Source: Akkermansiaceae bacterium
Lineage (GTDB): Bacteria > Verrucomicrobiota > Verrucomicrobiia > Verrucomicrobiales > DEV007
DNA length: 23,402 bases
Direction of reading: 5' to 3'
NCBI GenBank assembly: GCA_024233085.1
Contig: JACKQC010000035.1
Coordinates: 1 to 23,402 of the forward strand
Of the stretch, positions 9,833 through 17,922 are shown piece by piece; position 1 is the stretch's first letter; each line of letters starts with the position of its first letter. The translations under genes were made by a program, and so were the position numbers. The notes under the pieces were generated by a model, which saw only the letters and a list, made by a program, of their open reading frames with translations, was not told the DNA's origin and did not search any database.

Positions 9833-11290
9833 TCAGCGCCCGCCCTCGACGATCCACATCTGGTGACCGAGCAGAGAGGGCAGACTCATCAGGAGGTAAT
9901 TCACCAGCGCGGCGCGGGCGATGTTTCGCAGGTGCAGTTCCCGGCCCAGCTTGGGGATGGCGACCGAGCCGGCGAAGCGCTCGACGAAACAGACGGCGAA
10001 GAAGGTGAAAGGCAGAAACAGCCCGAGAATCAACCGGGGCCCCACCCCGATCGCTTCGTGCCAGCAGTAGAGCAGGCCATAGCCGCCGAAGAAACCGAGC
10101 ACGAACAAAGCCTCCGGCCAGCGCGTCCGAAAGGCCGCGAAAACCTCGCGGCGGGAGACCAGGCCGACGATCAGCACGGTCATCAGGAGCACGTTTTTCG
10201 CGAAATAGTACGCCGCCGGATACAGGCGCCGCGTCAGGCCCCGCAGCGCCTGCCAGCCGTCGGCCGGACGGGACAGGAAATCTGTCGCCTTGTGTTCGCT
10301 GAGGTATTTCCGCGCGGAAGGCAGCTCGTGCCCCGCCTCGGGCGTGAAGCCCGGCTCGGCGAAGCGGGTCTTCTGCCAGTAGCGCTTGTCGTCCGGACCG
10401 TTCATCCAGATCATGTATTTCGCCTGGGCGTTCCAGAAATAGGAACCGTATTGCCGTTTGGTCTCGGACAGGTAGGGAAACAACAGAACGAAAAAGACGG
10501 CCGGCACCGCGGTAATTCGCGCCCAGTCAAAAAGGTGGAGCCGCCAGGGAATCGGATCGCCAAACGGCCTCCGCGACGCCCGCCAATCGGCGAGCCATTG
10601 CGCCGACCACTTCAGGCCGCAGCAGGCGAGGAAAAGCGCGATCAGCGGCGTCACCATCGGCTTGACGATGAATATGCCGGCCAGGATCGCCCCGGCCGCG
10701 AGCGCCTTTGGCCAGGTGGGCCGGATGAGGATTCGCCACAGAAGAACAATCCCGATCAGCAGCAGCACATAAACGAGCAACTCCGGCTGCACATAGGGCG
10801 CGCGGATGACCGCGACGCACCATCCGAACCCCCACGAAACCGTCAGCGAGGGAACGATGCCCAACACGGACCGACAACACAGGTAAACGCCGAGAATCAG
10901 GCCCATCGCCAGGTAAATGGCGGCCTTCTTCGCCCGCTCGAAGTAGGCCTCGGTCACCCGCCGGGGATTCGGGGCGCCGGCCGAAGGCTCGTTGGCGTCC
11001 TCGTCCCGGTAGAGCCACTCCAACATCGCGGGAAACCCCGGCGTGCGTTGGCGGGTGATGAAGTAGGTGTAATGCGAATCGTGCAGCCGGCGCGCCAGAT
11101 GCAGGTAAAAATGCTGGTCGTGCTCGAACATCTGGTGATACCCCTTCGCGGTCATGCCCGAGTTGTCGCGCCGCGACTTGAGCGTCGCGAAGTGGTAAAA
11201 GAGCCCCCAGAAAACCACGAACACCGTTCCCGCGACCGTCACTTCCCGAAGAATTCGGGATCGGAGCGGGTGCGTGGACGACGAAAACAT
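9833..11290 (-). CDS. Polytopic membrane protein, probable GT-C-type glycosyltransferase
   Basis: A 485-residue protein with about ten hydrophobic helices. After the first helix (about 18-36) comes an extracytoplasmic loop with acidic EHDQHFYLHLARRL, then TRQRTPGFPAMLEWLY. An acidic pair in the first loop followed by an R-x-PGFP motif is the usual layout of lipid-phosphate-sugar-dependent GT-C enzymes (ArnT/PMT-like), so I infer a membrane glycosyltransferase. No specific family is certain. A soluble segment (about 285-345, WNAQAKYMIWMNGPDD) sits between helix groups. It ends 147 bases before the permease start on the same strand. Alternative: a membrane protein of unknown function that only resembles the GT-C layout. 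Confidence 0.65.
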   Translation of the reverse strand: MFSSSTHPLRSRILREVTVAGTVFVVFWGLFYHFATLKSRRDNSGMTAKGYHQMFEHDQHFYLHLARRLHDSHYTYFITRQRTPGFPAMLEWLYRDEDANEPSAGAPNPRRVTEAYFERAKKAAIYLAMGLILGVYLCCRSVLGIVPSLTVSWGFGWCVAVIRAPYVQPELLVYVLLLIGIVLLWRILIRPTWPKALAAGAILAGIFIVKPMVTPLIALFLACCGLKWSAQWLADWRASRRPFGDPIPWRLHLFDWARITAVPAVFFVLLFPYLSETKRQYGSYFWNAQAKYMIWMNGPDDKRYWQKTRFAEPGFTPEAGHELPSARKYLSEHKATDFLSRPADGWQALRGLTRRLYPAAYYFAKNVLLMTVLIVGLVSRREVFAAFRTRWPEALFVLGFFGGYGLLYCWHEAIGVGPRLILGLFLPFTFFAVCFVERFAGSVAIPKLGRELHLRNIARAALVNYLLMSLPSLLGHQMWIVEGGR

Positions 11291-11298
11291 GGGCCTGA

Positions 11299-11316
11299 CA
11301 CTCCCTCCCCGGAGTG
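11299..11316 (-). promoter_or_regulatory. Short hairpin just upstream of the GT-C-like gene
   Basis: CACTCC and GGAGTG form a perfect 6-bp inverted repeat with a 6-base loop, 8 bases upstream of the minus-strand ATG at 11290. As RNA it would fold directly before the start codon and could limit ribosome access. The rest of the interval up to the riboswitch (11317-11515) is a divergent intergenic region in which I see no gene. Confidence 0.25.
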
Positions 11317-11515
11317 CGTTGGTGCCCTATAACGAGTCGCACCGGTGGACGCAACCGGGAACGCCTGACTTTCCGATGTAAGAAATAGCATTGCCGGGAA
11401 TTCAATATTCGGCCCGGTCGCTCAAATTCTTCATTCGCTGTGCAAAGTTATTCACAGCCCCGATCCGACCGACGCGGAGACCCCGCCGGAAGCGTTCGCG
11501 CGGCGCTTTCCCCGC

Positions 11516-11543
11516 TTGACGCCGGCACCCGCTCTGATAGCCT
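11516..11543 (+). promoter_or_regulatory. thiC: Candidate promoter for the TPP riboswitch-thiC transcript
   Basis: TTGACG at 11516-11521 could be a -35 box and TAGCCT at 11538-11543 a weak -10 box, spaced 16 bases apart. A start about 7 bases downstream falls just before the first base of the riboswitch (about 11552), which is what a riboswitch promoter should do. The -10 match is poor, so this rests mainly on position. Confidence 0.4.
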
Positions 11544-11551
11544 TTGACTTT

Positions 11552-11652
11552 CACGACAGGGGCGTCCCCGGCCATGCGGGACTGAGACTTCGCCGCTCCG
11601 AGCGAAGGACCCTTCGAACCTGATGCGGTTCATACCGCCGAAGGGAGTCGAG
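11552..11652 (+). ncRNA. TPP riboswitch (THI element)
   Basis: All core thi-box blocks are readable in order: ACAGGGGCGTCC, then CGGGACTGAGA, ACCCTTCGAACCTGATG, CGGTTCATACCG and CGAAGGGAGTC. P1 can form between CGAC (11554-11557) and GTCG (11647-11650), and P2 between CCCTTCG and CGAAGGG. CTGAGA is the pyrimidine-sensor motif, and the CCCTTCGAACCTGAT block is near consensus. The element lies 175 bases upstream of thiC on the same strand, its expected target. The family binds thiamine pyrophosphate and represses thiamine synthesis genes. Confidence 0.96.
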
Positions 11653-11654
11653 CC

Positions 11655-11780
11655 ATGATCCAAGCACGCCTTTTTTATCCGCAAACCGCGCCGCTTCGCC
11701 CCCGCGCCGCGGTCTTTTTGTGCCCGACGTCGGCGCTTTCCGGCGCTCGCCTCCTCCGCCGATTGCTGGACGGATTCTGA
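11655..11780 (+). CDS. Possible 41-residue leader ORF between riboswitch and thiC
   Basis: An ATG at 11655 opens a 41-codon frame ending TGA at 11778-11780, 46 bases before thiC and in a different frame. Its possible Shine-Dalgarno, GGGAG (11643-11647), overlaps the 3' strand of riboswitch helix P2, so ligand binding would hide it. The predicted peptide is basic, rich in Arg, Leu and Pro, and resembles nothing I know. It may be a leader peptide, or the ATG may be fortuitous because the thi element ends in a purine-rich tract. Its coding status is uncertain. Confidence 0.3.
   Translation: MIQARLFYPQTAPLRPRAAVFLCPTSALSGARLLRRLLDGF
11685..11719 (+). terminator. Candidate riboswitch expression-platform terminator
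   Basis: ACCGCG (11685-11690) can pair with CGCGGT (11708-11713), followed at once by C and five T residues (11715-11719). This resembles an intrinsic terminator between the TPP aptamer and thiC, a common expression platform. The loop is long (17 bases) and I cannot identify the competing antiterminator by eye. Confidence 0.4.
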
Positions 11781-11826
11781 CAACCGATTCCGGAACTACC
11801 GATTAACGCCCCCATTTTTCCCAGCC

Positions 11827-13854
<2,028 letters not shown>

Positions 13855-13859
13855 AATCC

Positions 13860-14114
13860 ATGAGCAAACTCAAGAAGTCACTCTTTCGCCTGCTCGAAGG
13901 CCGTTCCGATGCGAACTTCGATTTTGGTGATCTGTGCCACATTCTTGATCGCGCAGGGTTCACGCTTCGCCTGGGGAAAGGCAGCCATCACATCTATTTC
14001 AAAGAGGGCGTGGAGGAAATCCTCAACTAGCAACCCCGCGGCTCTCAGGCGAAACCTTACCAAGTCAAACAAGTCCGGGACCTCATCCTCAAATACCAAC
14101 TGGAGATCGACTGA
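13860..14114 (+). pseudogene. hicA: HicA-type toxin with an in-frame amber stop
   Basis: Starting with ATG at 13860, the frame encodes a HicA/YcfA mRNA-interferase-like protein: FGDLCHILDRAGFTLRLGKG then SHHIYF with the family's catalytic histidine, and VEEILN. Codon 57 (14028-14030) is TAG. The same frame then continues with the conserved HicA ending, QPRGSQAKPYQVKQVRD and LILKYQLEID, to TGA at 14112-14114, two bases before hicB. Most HicA proteins have a hydrophobic residue at the TAG position, so a single base change (for example TTG to TAG) explains it. The product would lose its last third. HicA cleaves mRNA and is neutralised by HicB. I call it a pseudogene; a sequencing error or stop readthrough is possible. 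Confidence 0.8.
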
Positions 14115-14115
14115 A

Positions 14116-14322
14116 ATGCGCTACGAACTCATCATCTATTGGAGCAAGGTCGATGGGAATTTCATCGTCGAAGTTCCCGAACTCCCCGGCTGCATGTCCG
14201 ATGGCGCCACCTACGAAGAGGCCATCGCCAACGCCCAGGCCGTCGTTCAAGAGTGGATCGAAACCGCCAAATCGCTGGGCCGCCCCATTCCCGAGCCGAA
14301 AGGGAAACTGGCCTATGCCTGA
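14116..14322 (+). CDS. hicB: HicB-type antitoxin, first copy
   Basis: A 68-residue HicB/UPF0150-type protein starting with ATG at 14116, one base after the hicA end. It shows the family core: an N-terminal strand (MRYELIIYWSKVDGNFIVEV), PELPGCMSDGATYEEAIANA, and a helix QAVVQEWIETAKSLG followed by IPEPKG. Only the partial RNase H-like fold is present, with no C-terminal DNA-binding domain, so it would neutralise toxin by direct binding rather than act as a full repressor. A second copy lies 426 bases downstream, with 14 differences in 207 bases by my count. The gene is intact although its cognate hicA is broken. Confidence 0.9.
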   Translation: MRYELIIYWSKVDGNFIVEVPELPGCMSDGATYEEAIANAQAVVQEWIETAKSLGRPIPEPKGKLAYA

Positions 14323-14536
14323 GGCATTTCTCTCATTCGGCACCATCGAAACCGAGCAAGAATTGACGGAGGAAGCCTTCGCCATTCTTCGCCAACATCT
14401 TCCGCCCCACAAAGTGGCACGGCTCTTGGCGCTTTGGAAAATCGGTTCCGGAGACTACGTAAAGGAACGGGAGACGCTGTTTTCCGGATCCACAGTGGAT
14501 TCTCTCTTTGATGAGGCGAAATCTCCTCAAGATTGA
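14315..14536 (+). CDS. Small protein of unknown function between the two hicB copies
   Basis: A 73-residue frame beginning with ATG at 14315, overlapping the last 8 bases of the first hicB, so translation is probably coupled. The sequence contains a mostly helical ELTEEAFAILRQHLPPHKVARL, then LALWKIGSGDYVKERETL and STVDSLFDEA. I do not recognise a family. It has no signal peptide or membrane segment and is acidic overall. It ends 5 bases before the second hicB start. Position inside a TA locus suggests an accessory or antitoxin-like partner, but that is only context. Confidence 0.6.
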   Translation: MPEAFLSFGTIETEQELTEEAFAILRQHLPPHKVARLLALWKIGSGDYVKERETLFSGSTVDSLFDEAKSPQD

Positions 14537-14541
14537 TCGGA

Positions 14542-14748
14542 ATGCGCTACGAACTCATCATCTATTGGAGCAATGTCGATGGGAATTTCATCGTCGATGT
14601 TCCCGAACTCCCTGGCTGCATGTCCGACGGCGCCACCCACGAAGAAGCCATCGCCAACGCCCAGGCCGTCGTTCAGGAGTGGATCGACACGGCCAAATCG
14701 CTGGGCCACCCCATTCCCGAGCCGAAAGGGAAACTCGCCTACACGTGA
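14542..14748 (+). CDS. hicB: HicB-type antitoxin, second copy
   Basis: A 68-residue HicB/UPF0150-type protein starting with ATG at 14542; a TTG three codons upstream is less likely. It matches the first copy at 62 of 68 residues by my count (K12N, E20D, Y33H, E48D, R54H, A68T), and the same motifs PELPGCMSDGAT and PIPEPKGKLAY are present. Several base differences are silent, so the copies have diverged under some constraint. No hicA-like frame precedes it; the preceding gene is the unknown 73-residue protein. It may have arisen by tandem duplication of the hicB end of the module. Confidence 0.88.
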   Translation: MRYELIIYWSNVDGNFIVDVPELPGCMSDGATHEEAIANAQAVVQEWIDTAKSLGHPIPEPKGKLAYT

Positions 14749-14833
14749 TGTGACTCCCAAATTCGCCGCCACCGGCTGCGACGCCCAACTAGATGGAGCG
14801 TGCGGCCGCCGAACGCTTCCTTTCCCTTATCCC

Positions 14834-15189
14834 CTGAAACTCCGCCTCCTTGCTCCCTTCTGCCTCGTCACCGCCTCCACCTTCGCCGCCGATGCGCCGA
14901 AGCTACCCGCCATTCCCACGGAGCCGATCGCGAAGGAGAAAGAACGGCTCTTCTCCGATGACTTCGAGCGTGCCGAGCTTGGGAAGGAAACAGGCTGGGC
15001 CATCGCGGTGCCGATGGTTGCCCTCGAGAACGGCGCGCTGAAGGGCACGCAAACGCGCTTCGGCGCCCCGGCGAAGGATAGCAAACCGGCGGTGAATGGG
15101 CATCGGGCCGTCATCGGCACGATGACAACCCGCCTCAGGACAGCGTGATCAAGTTCCGCTTCAAGTTCGGCGGCGCTCAGTCTGTCATG
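14834..15189 (+). pseudogene. Truncated copy of the secreted ConA-like protein gene
   Basis: This stretch is a partial copy of the intact gene at 16051-16791. By my count 61 of 77 residues match across the segment that starts ADAPKLP and ends AVIG in both. The position of the original ATG reads CTG (14834-14836), so the start is lost. A two-base length difference near 15116-15135 shifts the frame, and similarity resumes in another frame (SVIKFRFKFGGAQSV) until it stops abruptly near 15189. Roughly the N-terminal half is represented, and no functional product is expected. Confidence 0.85.
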
Positions 15190-15207
15190 GAAAGAAGGAC
15201 AGTAGCG

Positions 15208-15246
15208 CCACGCCTCCCGCCGGATTCGCCTTTGCCGGAAGCGTGG
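15208..15246 (+). repeat. Hairpin after the truncated gene copy
   Basis: CCACGC (15208-15213) pairs with GCGTGG (15241-15246), and an inner CCGG (15220-15223) with CCGG (15235-15238), giving an imperfect stem-loop. It begins right after the point where similarity to the 16051 gene ends, so it may mark the recombination boundary or be part of an interspersed repeat. No T-tract follows, so it is not a typical terminator. I see no gene in 15190-15321. Confidence 0.35.
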
Positions 15247-15321
15247 TGCAAACTCTCTGTGGAAACAGCGAAAAGCAGCTCAAATATTTACACCCCTGCT
15301 AGCTCGATTTAGACTGCAACC

Positions 15322-15561
15322 ATGACAGTCATCCAGATTACCGACCGCGAAGCCGCGGAAGCCCAGGCATTCCGCGAGCAATGCCGTCGGCAGATGGCGC
15401 GTCCCATCGCCACGCGGATGAAATACGGCTGGTGCCGCGTCAAGCGTCCGGTGCTCGACACTCCCTCCACCCGCGTTTTCCCTTCCACGCAGGCTTACCG
15501 GGAGTGGTGCGCGGCCAACCTCCCCGCCTACCTCGGCTATCAATCCGCCCCTTTGGAATGA
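15322..15561 (+). CDS. Small protein coupled to a nucleotidyltransferase gene
   Basis: A 79-residue frame from ATG at 15322. Its TGA (15559-15561) overlaps the ATG of the next gene (15558-15560) in the ATGA arrangement, so the two are translationally coupled. The sequence has a helical, basic first half (DREAAEAQAFREQCRRQMAR), then WCRVKRPVLDTPSTRVFPST and YREWCAANLPAYLGY. I do not recognise a named family. Small partner proteins directly before nucleotidyltransferase genes are common in this phylum and are often regarded as toxin-antitoxin-like pairs, but no activity can be assigned from sequence. Confidence 0.6.
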   Translation: MTVIQITDREAAEAQAFREQCRRQMARPIATRMKYGWCRVKRPVLDTPSTRVFPSTQAYREWCAANLPAYLGYQSAPLE

Positions 15562-16025
15562 ACGACCGCCTGCCCTTTAACCCACTTCAGGCGCAGGAGG
15601 TGGCACAAGCGTTCAACGCTGCGGGCGTGGATTACCTGTTCATCGGCAAGGGTGGTGCCATCCTTCTCGGTTTCCCCGGCACCACGCAGGATGTGGACGT
15701 TTTTCCCGCGAAGTCCGTTGAAAACGGCCAGCGCATCGTTGCAGCCCTCTTATTACTCGGTTTCAGTCTGGACGAGAACGCCCAGTCCGAGATCGTCCGA
15801 GGCAAGGCATTCGTCCAACTTACCGATGGTCCCTTCTCTCGTCTTCGCCCCCGATGGCATCGAAAGCTTCGCCGAGGCCAAAGCCAGAGCCGTGCAGGAA
15901 GACATCTTCCCCGTCGCCAACCTGCGTGACATTATCGCAAAAAGGCAAGTGGCCGCATGAAGGACGAGCTGGACCTGCATCTTCTAGAACTTTTCCGGCT
16001 CGAATACGAAAGCCGGAAGCCCTGA
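15558..16025 (+). pseudogene. Frameshifted nucleotidyltransferase (DUF6036-like)
   Basis: The N-terminal part from ATG at 15558 shows a nucleotidyltransferase fold: VDYLFIGKGGAILLGFPG, then TTQDVDVF with the D-x-D metal-binding pair, and GKAFVQLTDGPF. At about 15834-15840 the frame breaks. The homologous sequence continues in the next frame (LVFAPDGIESFAEAKARAVQ, then PVANLRDIIAKRQVAA) to a TGA at 15958-15960. A further C-terminal-like segment, MKDELDLHLLELFRLEYESRKP, returns to the first frame and ends at 16025. The first break falls where the third catalytic aspartate would be expected, consistent with a small deletion. The second shift is less certain; MKDE could be a separate start. I call it inactive. 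Confidence 0.75.
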
Positions 16026-16050
16026 TACGTTAGTCCACTCACTTTCCCCC

Positions 16051-16791
16051 ATGAACTTCCACTTCCTCACACTCGCCTTTCTTGTCACCGCCACCGCCTT
16101 CGCCGCCGATGCGCCGAAGCTGCCCTCGATTCCCACGGAGCCGATCGCGAAGAAGAAGGAACTGCTCTTCTCCGATGACTTCGAGCGCGCCGAGCTGGGC
16201 AAGGACAAGGTATGGGCCATCGTGGTGCCGACGTTTTCCCTCGAGAACGGCACGCTGAAGGGCACGCAGATGCGCTTCGATGCCCCGGCGAAGGAGAGCA
16301 AGCCCGCGGTGAAAGGGCATCAGGCCGTCATCGGCAACGACATCCCGACGAAGGACAGCGTGATCGAGTTCCGCTTCAAGCTCGGCGGCGCGCAGTCCGT
16401 CACGGCGGAGTTTGACGACCGGAAATTCAACGGCTCGCACTACGGGCACCTCTGCATGGCGCGCATCGCCGCGGACAAGATCATCCTCGTGGACCAGAAA
16501 GGACTCGCCGTCGCCCGCCCCGACGGCGCCACCGGCGAGCCTCCGACGCCGAAAGGCCGCAAGAACATCGCCTTCCCGCTCAACCTCGATCCCCAGATCT
16601 GGCACACCTTCATGCTCGAAACGGTGGGCGACACCATGCGCGCCACGATCGACGGCCAACCCGTCGCCTTCCTCCAATCCCCCGGCATTGCCCACCCGAC
16701 CAAGTCCAAGGTCGAATTCGGCTGCATGGGTCAGGGCGGCTGCTTCGACGATCTCAAGATCTGGAACGCGGAACCGAGCGGAGCGAGATAG
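16051..16791 (+). CDS. Secreted ConA-like (DUF1080-like) protein
   Basis: A 246-residue protein with an N-terminal signal peptide (MNFHFLTLAFLVTATAFA, cleavage near residue 18, then ADAPKLP). The mature part reads as one beta-sandwich of the LamG/3-keto-disaccharide hydrolase (DUF1080) type, with LLFSDDFERAELG at its start, IEFRFKLGGAQ, WHTFMLETVGDTMRATIDG and SKVEFGCMGQGGCFDDLKIW at its end. Such secreted single-domain proteins are very common in Planctomycetes and Verrucomicrobia and are presumed to bind or cleave carbohydrate. I cannot name a substrate or catalytic residues. It stops with TAG. A truncated copy lies about 1.2 kb upstream. Confidence 0.8.
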   Translation: MNFHFLTLAFLVTATAFAADAPKLPSIPTEPIAKKKELLFSDDFERAELGKDKVWAIVVPTFSLENGTLKGTQMRFDAPAKESKPAVKGHQAVIGNDIPTKDSVIEFRFKLGGAQSVTAEFDDRKFNGSHYGHLCMARIAADKIILVDQKGLAVARPDGATGEPPTPKGRKNIAFPLNLDPQIWHTFMLETVGDTMRATIDGQPVAFLQSPGIAHPTKSKVEFGCMGQGGCFDDLKIWNAEPSGAR

Positions 16792-16794
16792 CCT

Positions 16795-17038
16795 GCCGAA
16801 GGCAGCCCGAAGGGCAGCACTGGGGAGTGCTGGCAACCGGTGAAGTAAGCGGAAAGGAGCGCGGACACTCCTGCCCGCCATCGCAACAAAGACTCACGGC
16901 GAAGCAGTGATGATCCCAAAGAAGCGGACCAGAGAATCGGAGTCAGCCGAAGGCAATCCGCTCTCCCTTCGTTGCGTTTCTCACTCAGACAGGTAATCCA
17001 GCGTTGCGAACGAGGCGGAACCGAGGCAAAAAACTCCC
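16795..17038 (+). repeat. Hairpin-rich intergenic tract
   Basis: The interval after the secreted protein gene contains several short perfect inverted repeats: CTGCC-GAA-GGCAG, AGCACT-GGGG-AGTGCT, and AGCGGA paired with TCCGCT around a GCC-GAA-GGC core. No open frame of credible coding quality is present and there is no T-tract. It could be a terminator region, an interspersed palindromic repeat, or the 5' leader of the following zeta-toxin-like gene. An antitoxin gene, which normally precedes such toxins, is not seen. Confidence 0.4.
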
Positions 17039-17764
17039 ATGACCCCGACCCTCTGCATTCTCGGCGGCTGCAATGGCGCGGGGAAGACCACGCTCGCACG
17101 CGAACTGCTGCCTCGGCTGGGCTTGATGCGCTTTTTGAATGCCGACGAACTCGCGCGCGGACTCTCGCCGCTCGACCCTTCGCTCAGCGCGTTCCGCGCG
17201 GGACGCTTGGTGCTGGAGTAGGCGCGTTCGCTTATCGCGGCGAAGTCCAGCTTTGCCATCGAGAGCACGCTCAGCGGCAAGACCCATGTCGCCTTGATCC
17301 GCGAAGCAAAAGCCCTCGGCTACCGCATTCTGCTGCACTGCATCGTCATCGGCTCCGCCACGCAGGCCGTTGCACGGGTGGCGCTGCGCGTGAAGCTGGG
17401 CGGTCATCACGTGCCGGAAGATGACGTTCACCGACGCTTTGACCGCAGCCGCCGGCATTTTCTGGAAGACTACCTGCCCCTTGCCGATGAATGGGTGCTA
17501 TGGGACAATGCCGAACCGCCCCACCGTTGCATCGCTGACAGTGGCACGCACGCCATCGAACAACTCCACGCCATGCTCACCTCGAACAAGCTGCAGGAAA
17601 CGCCTCCGCGCGACATGTCTGAGATGGTTCGGGTCGGGCTCGAAGCCAGTCGAGTCGCCACGGAGAAGATGCTCGACTACTACCAACGCATGGGCATCAA
17701 GGTGACCCCGGAGATGACCCTGGCCCCGGAAAAGCCGAAACGGGCGCCGCGCAAAGCGGGTTGA
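17039..17764 (+). pseudogene. Zeta-toxin-like P-loop ATPase with an in-frame amber stop
   Basis: The frame from ATG at 17039 begins LCILGGCNGAGKTTLAREL, a Walker A P-loop, then FLNADELARGLSP, typical of zeta toxin/COG4185 kinases. Codon 61 (17219-17221) is TAG after RLVLE. The same frame continues ARSLIAAKSSFAIESTLSGK, with the family's IEST motif, and runs to TGA at 17764 through GGHHVPEDDVHRRFDRSRRHF and WVLWDNA. A CAG (Gln) to TAG change explains the stop. The C-terminal 60 residues (from about PPRDMSEMVRVGLEASRVA) extend beyond the usual core. Zeta toxins phosphorylate UDP-sugars or related substrates. I infer an inactivated toxin; readthrough or sequence error are alternatives. Confidence 0.8.
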
Positions 17765-17808
17765 ACCTCCGATGCCCCCGGGGAGCCAATCGCACCCTGT
17801 CGAGAAAG

Positions 17809-17829
17809 CGATCCAACCCTCTTGGATCG
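17809..17829. terminator. Possible bidirectional terminator hairpin
   Basis: CGATCCAA (17809-17816) and TTGGATCG (17822-17829) form a perfect 8-bp stem with a CCCTC loop, midway between the convergent zeta-like and tannase genes. There is no T-tract on either side, so a Rho-dependent end or simple RNA stabiliser is also possible. Confidence 0.45.
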
Positions 17830-17922
17830 GCGCGAACCGAGATGACCGATCTGCTCTCCGCTGATGCTGCCGCGCCGGAAATGGAGTGAGGTCAGCGGTT
17901 TTCGCCAATGGTGCCCGGCCGG

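Noticed and set aside
5027..11332. A 2101-codon open plus-strand frame covering the opposite strand of the DUF1553 fusion, sigma, permease and GT-C-like genes.
   Set aside because: It is antisense to several well-recognised genes, has low-complexity Arg/Gly/Ala-rich translation and no recognisable domain. Long antisense frames are usual in GC-rich DNA.
11448..11783. A 111-codon minus-strand frame across the riboswitch.
   Set aside because: It is antisense to a clear TPP aptamer and has no recognisable features.
13860..17764. Genome-wide reassignment of TAG to an amino acid.
   Set aside because: Three ordinary genes in the window end in TAG at plausible positions, so TAG appears to be a normal stop.
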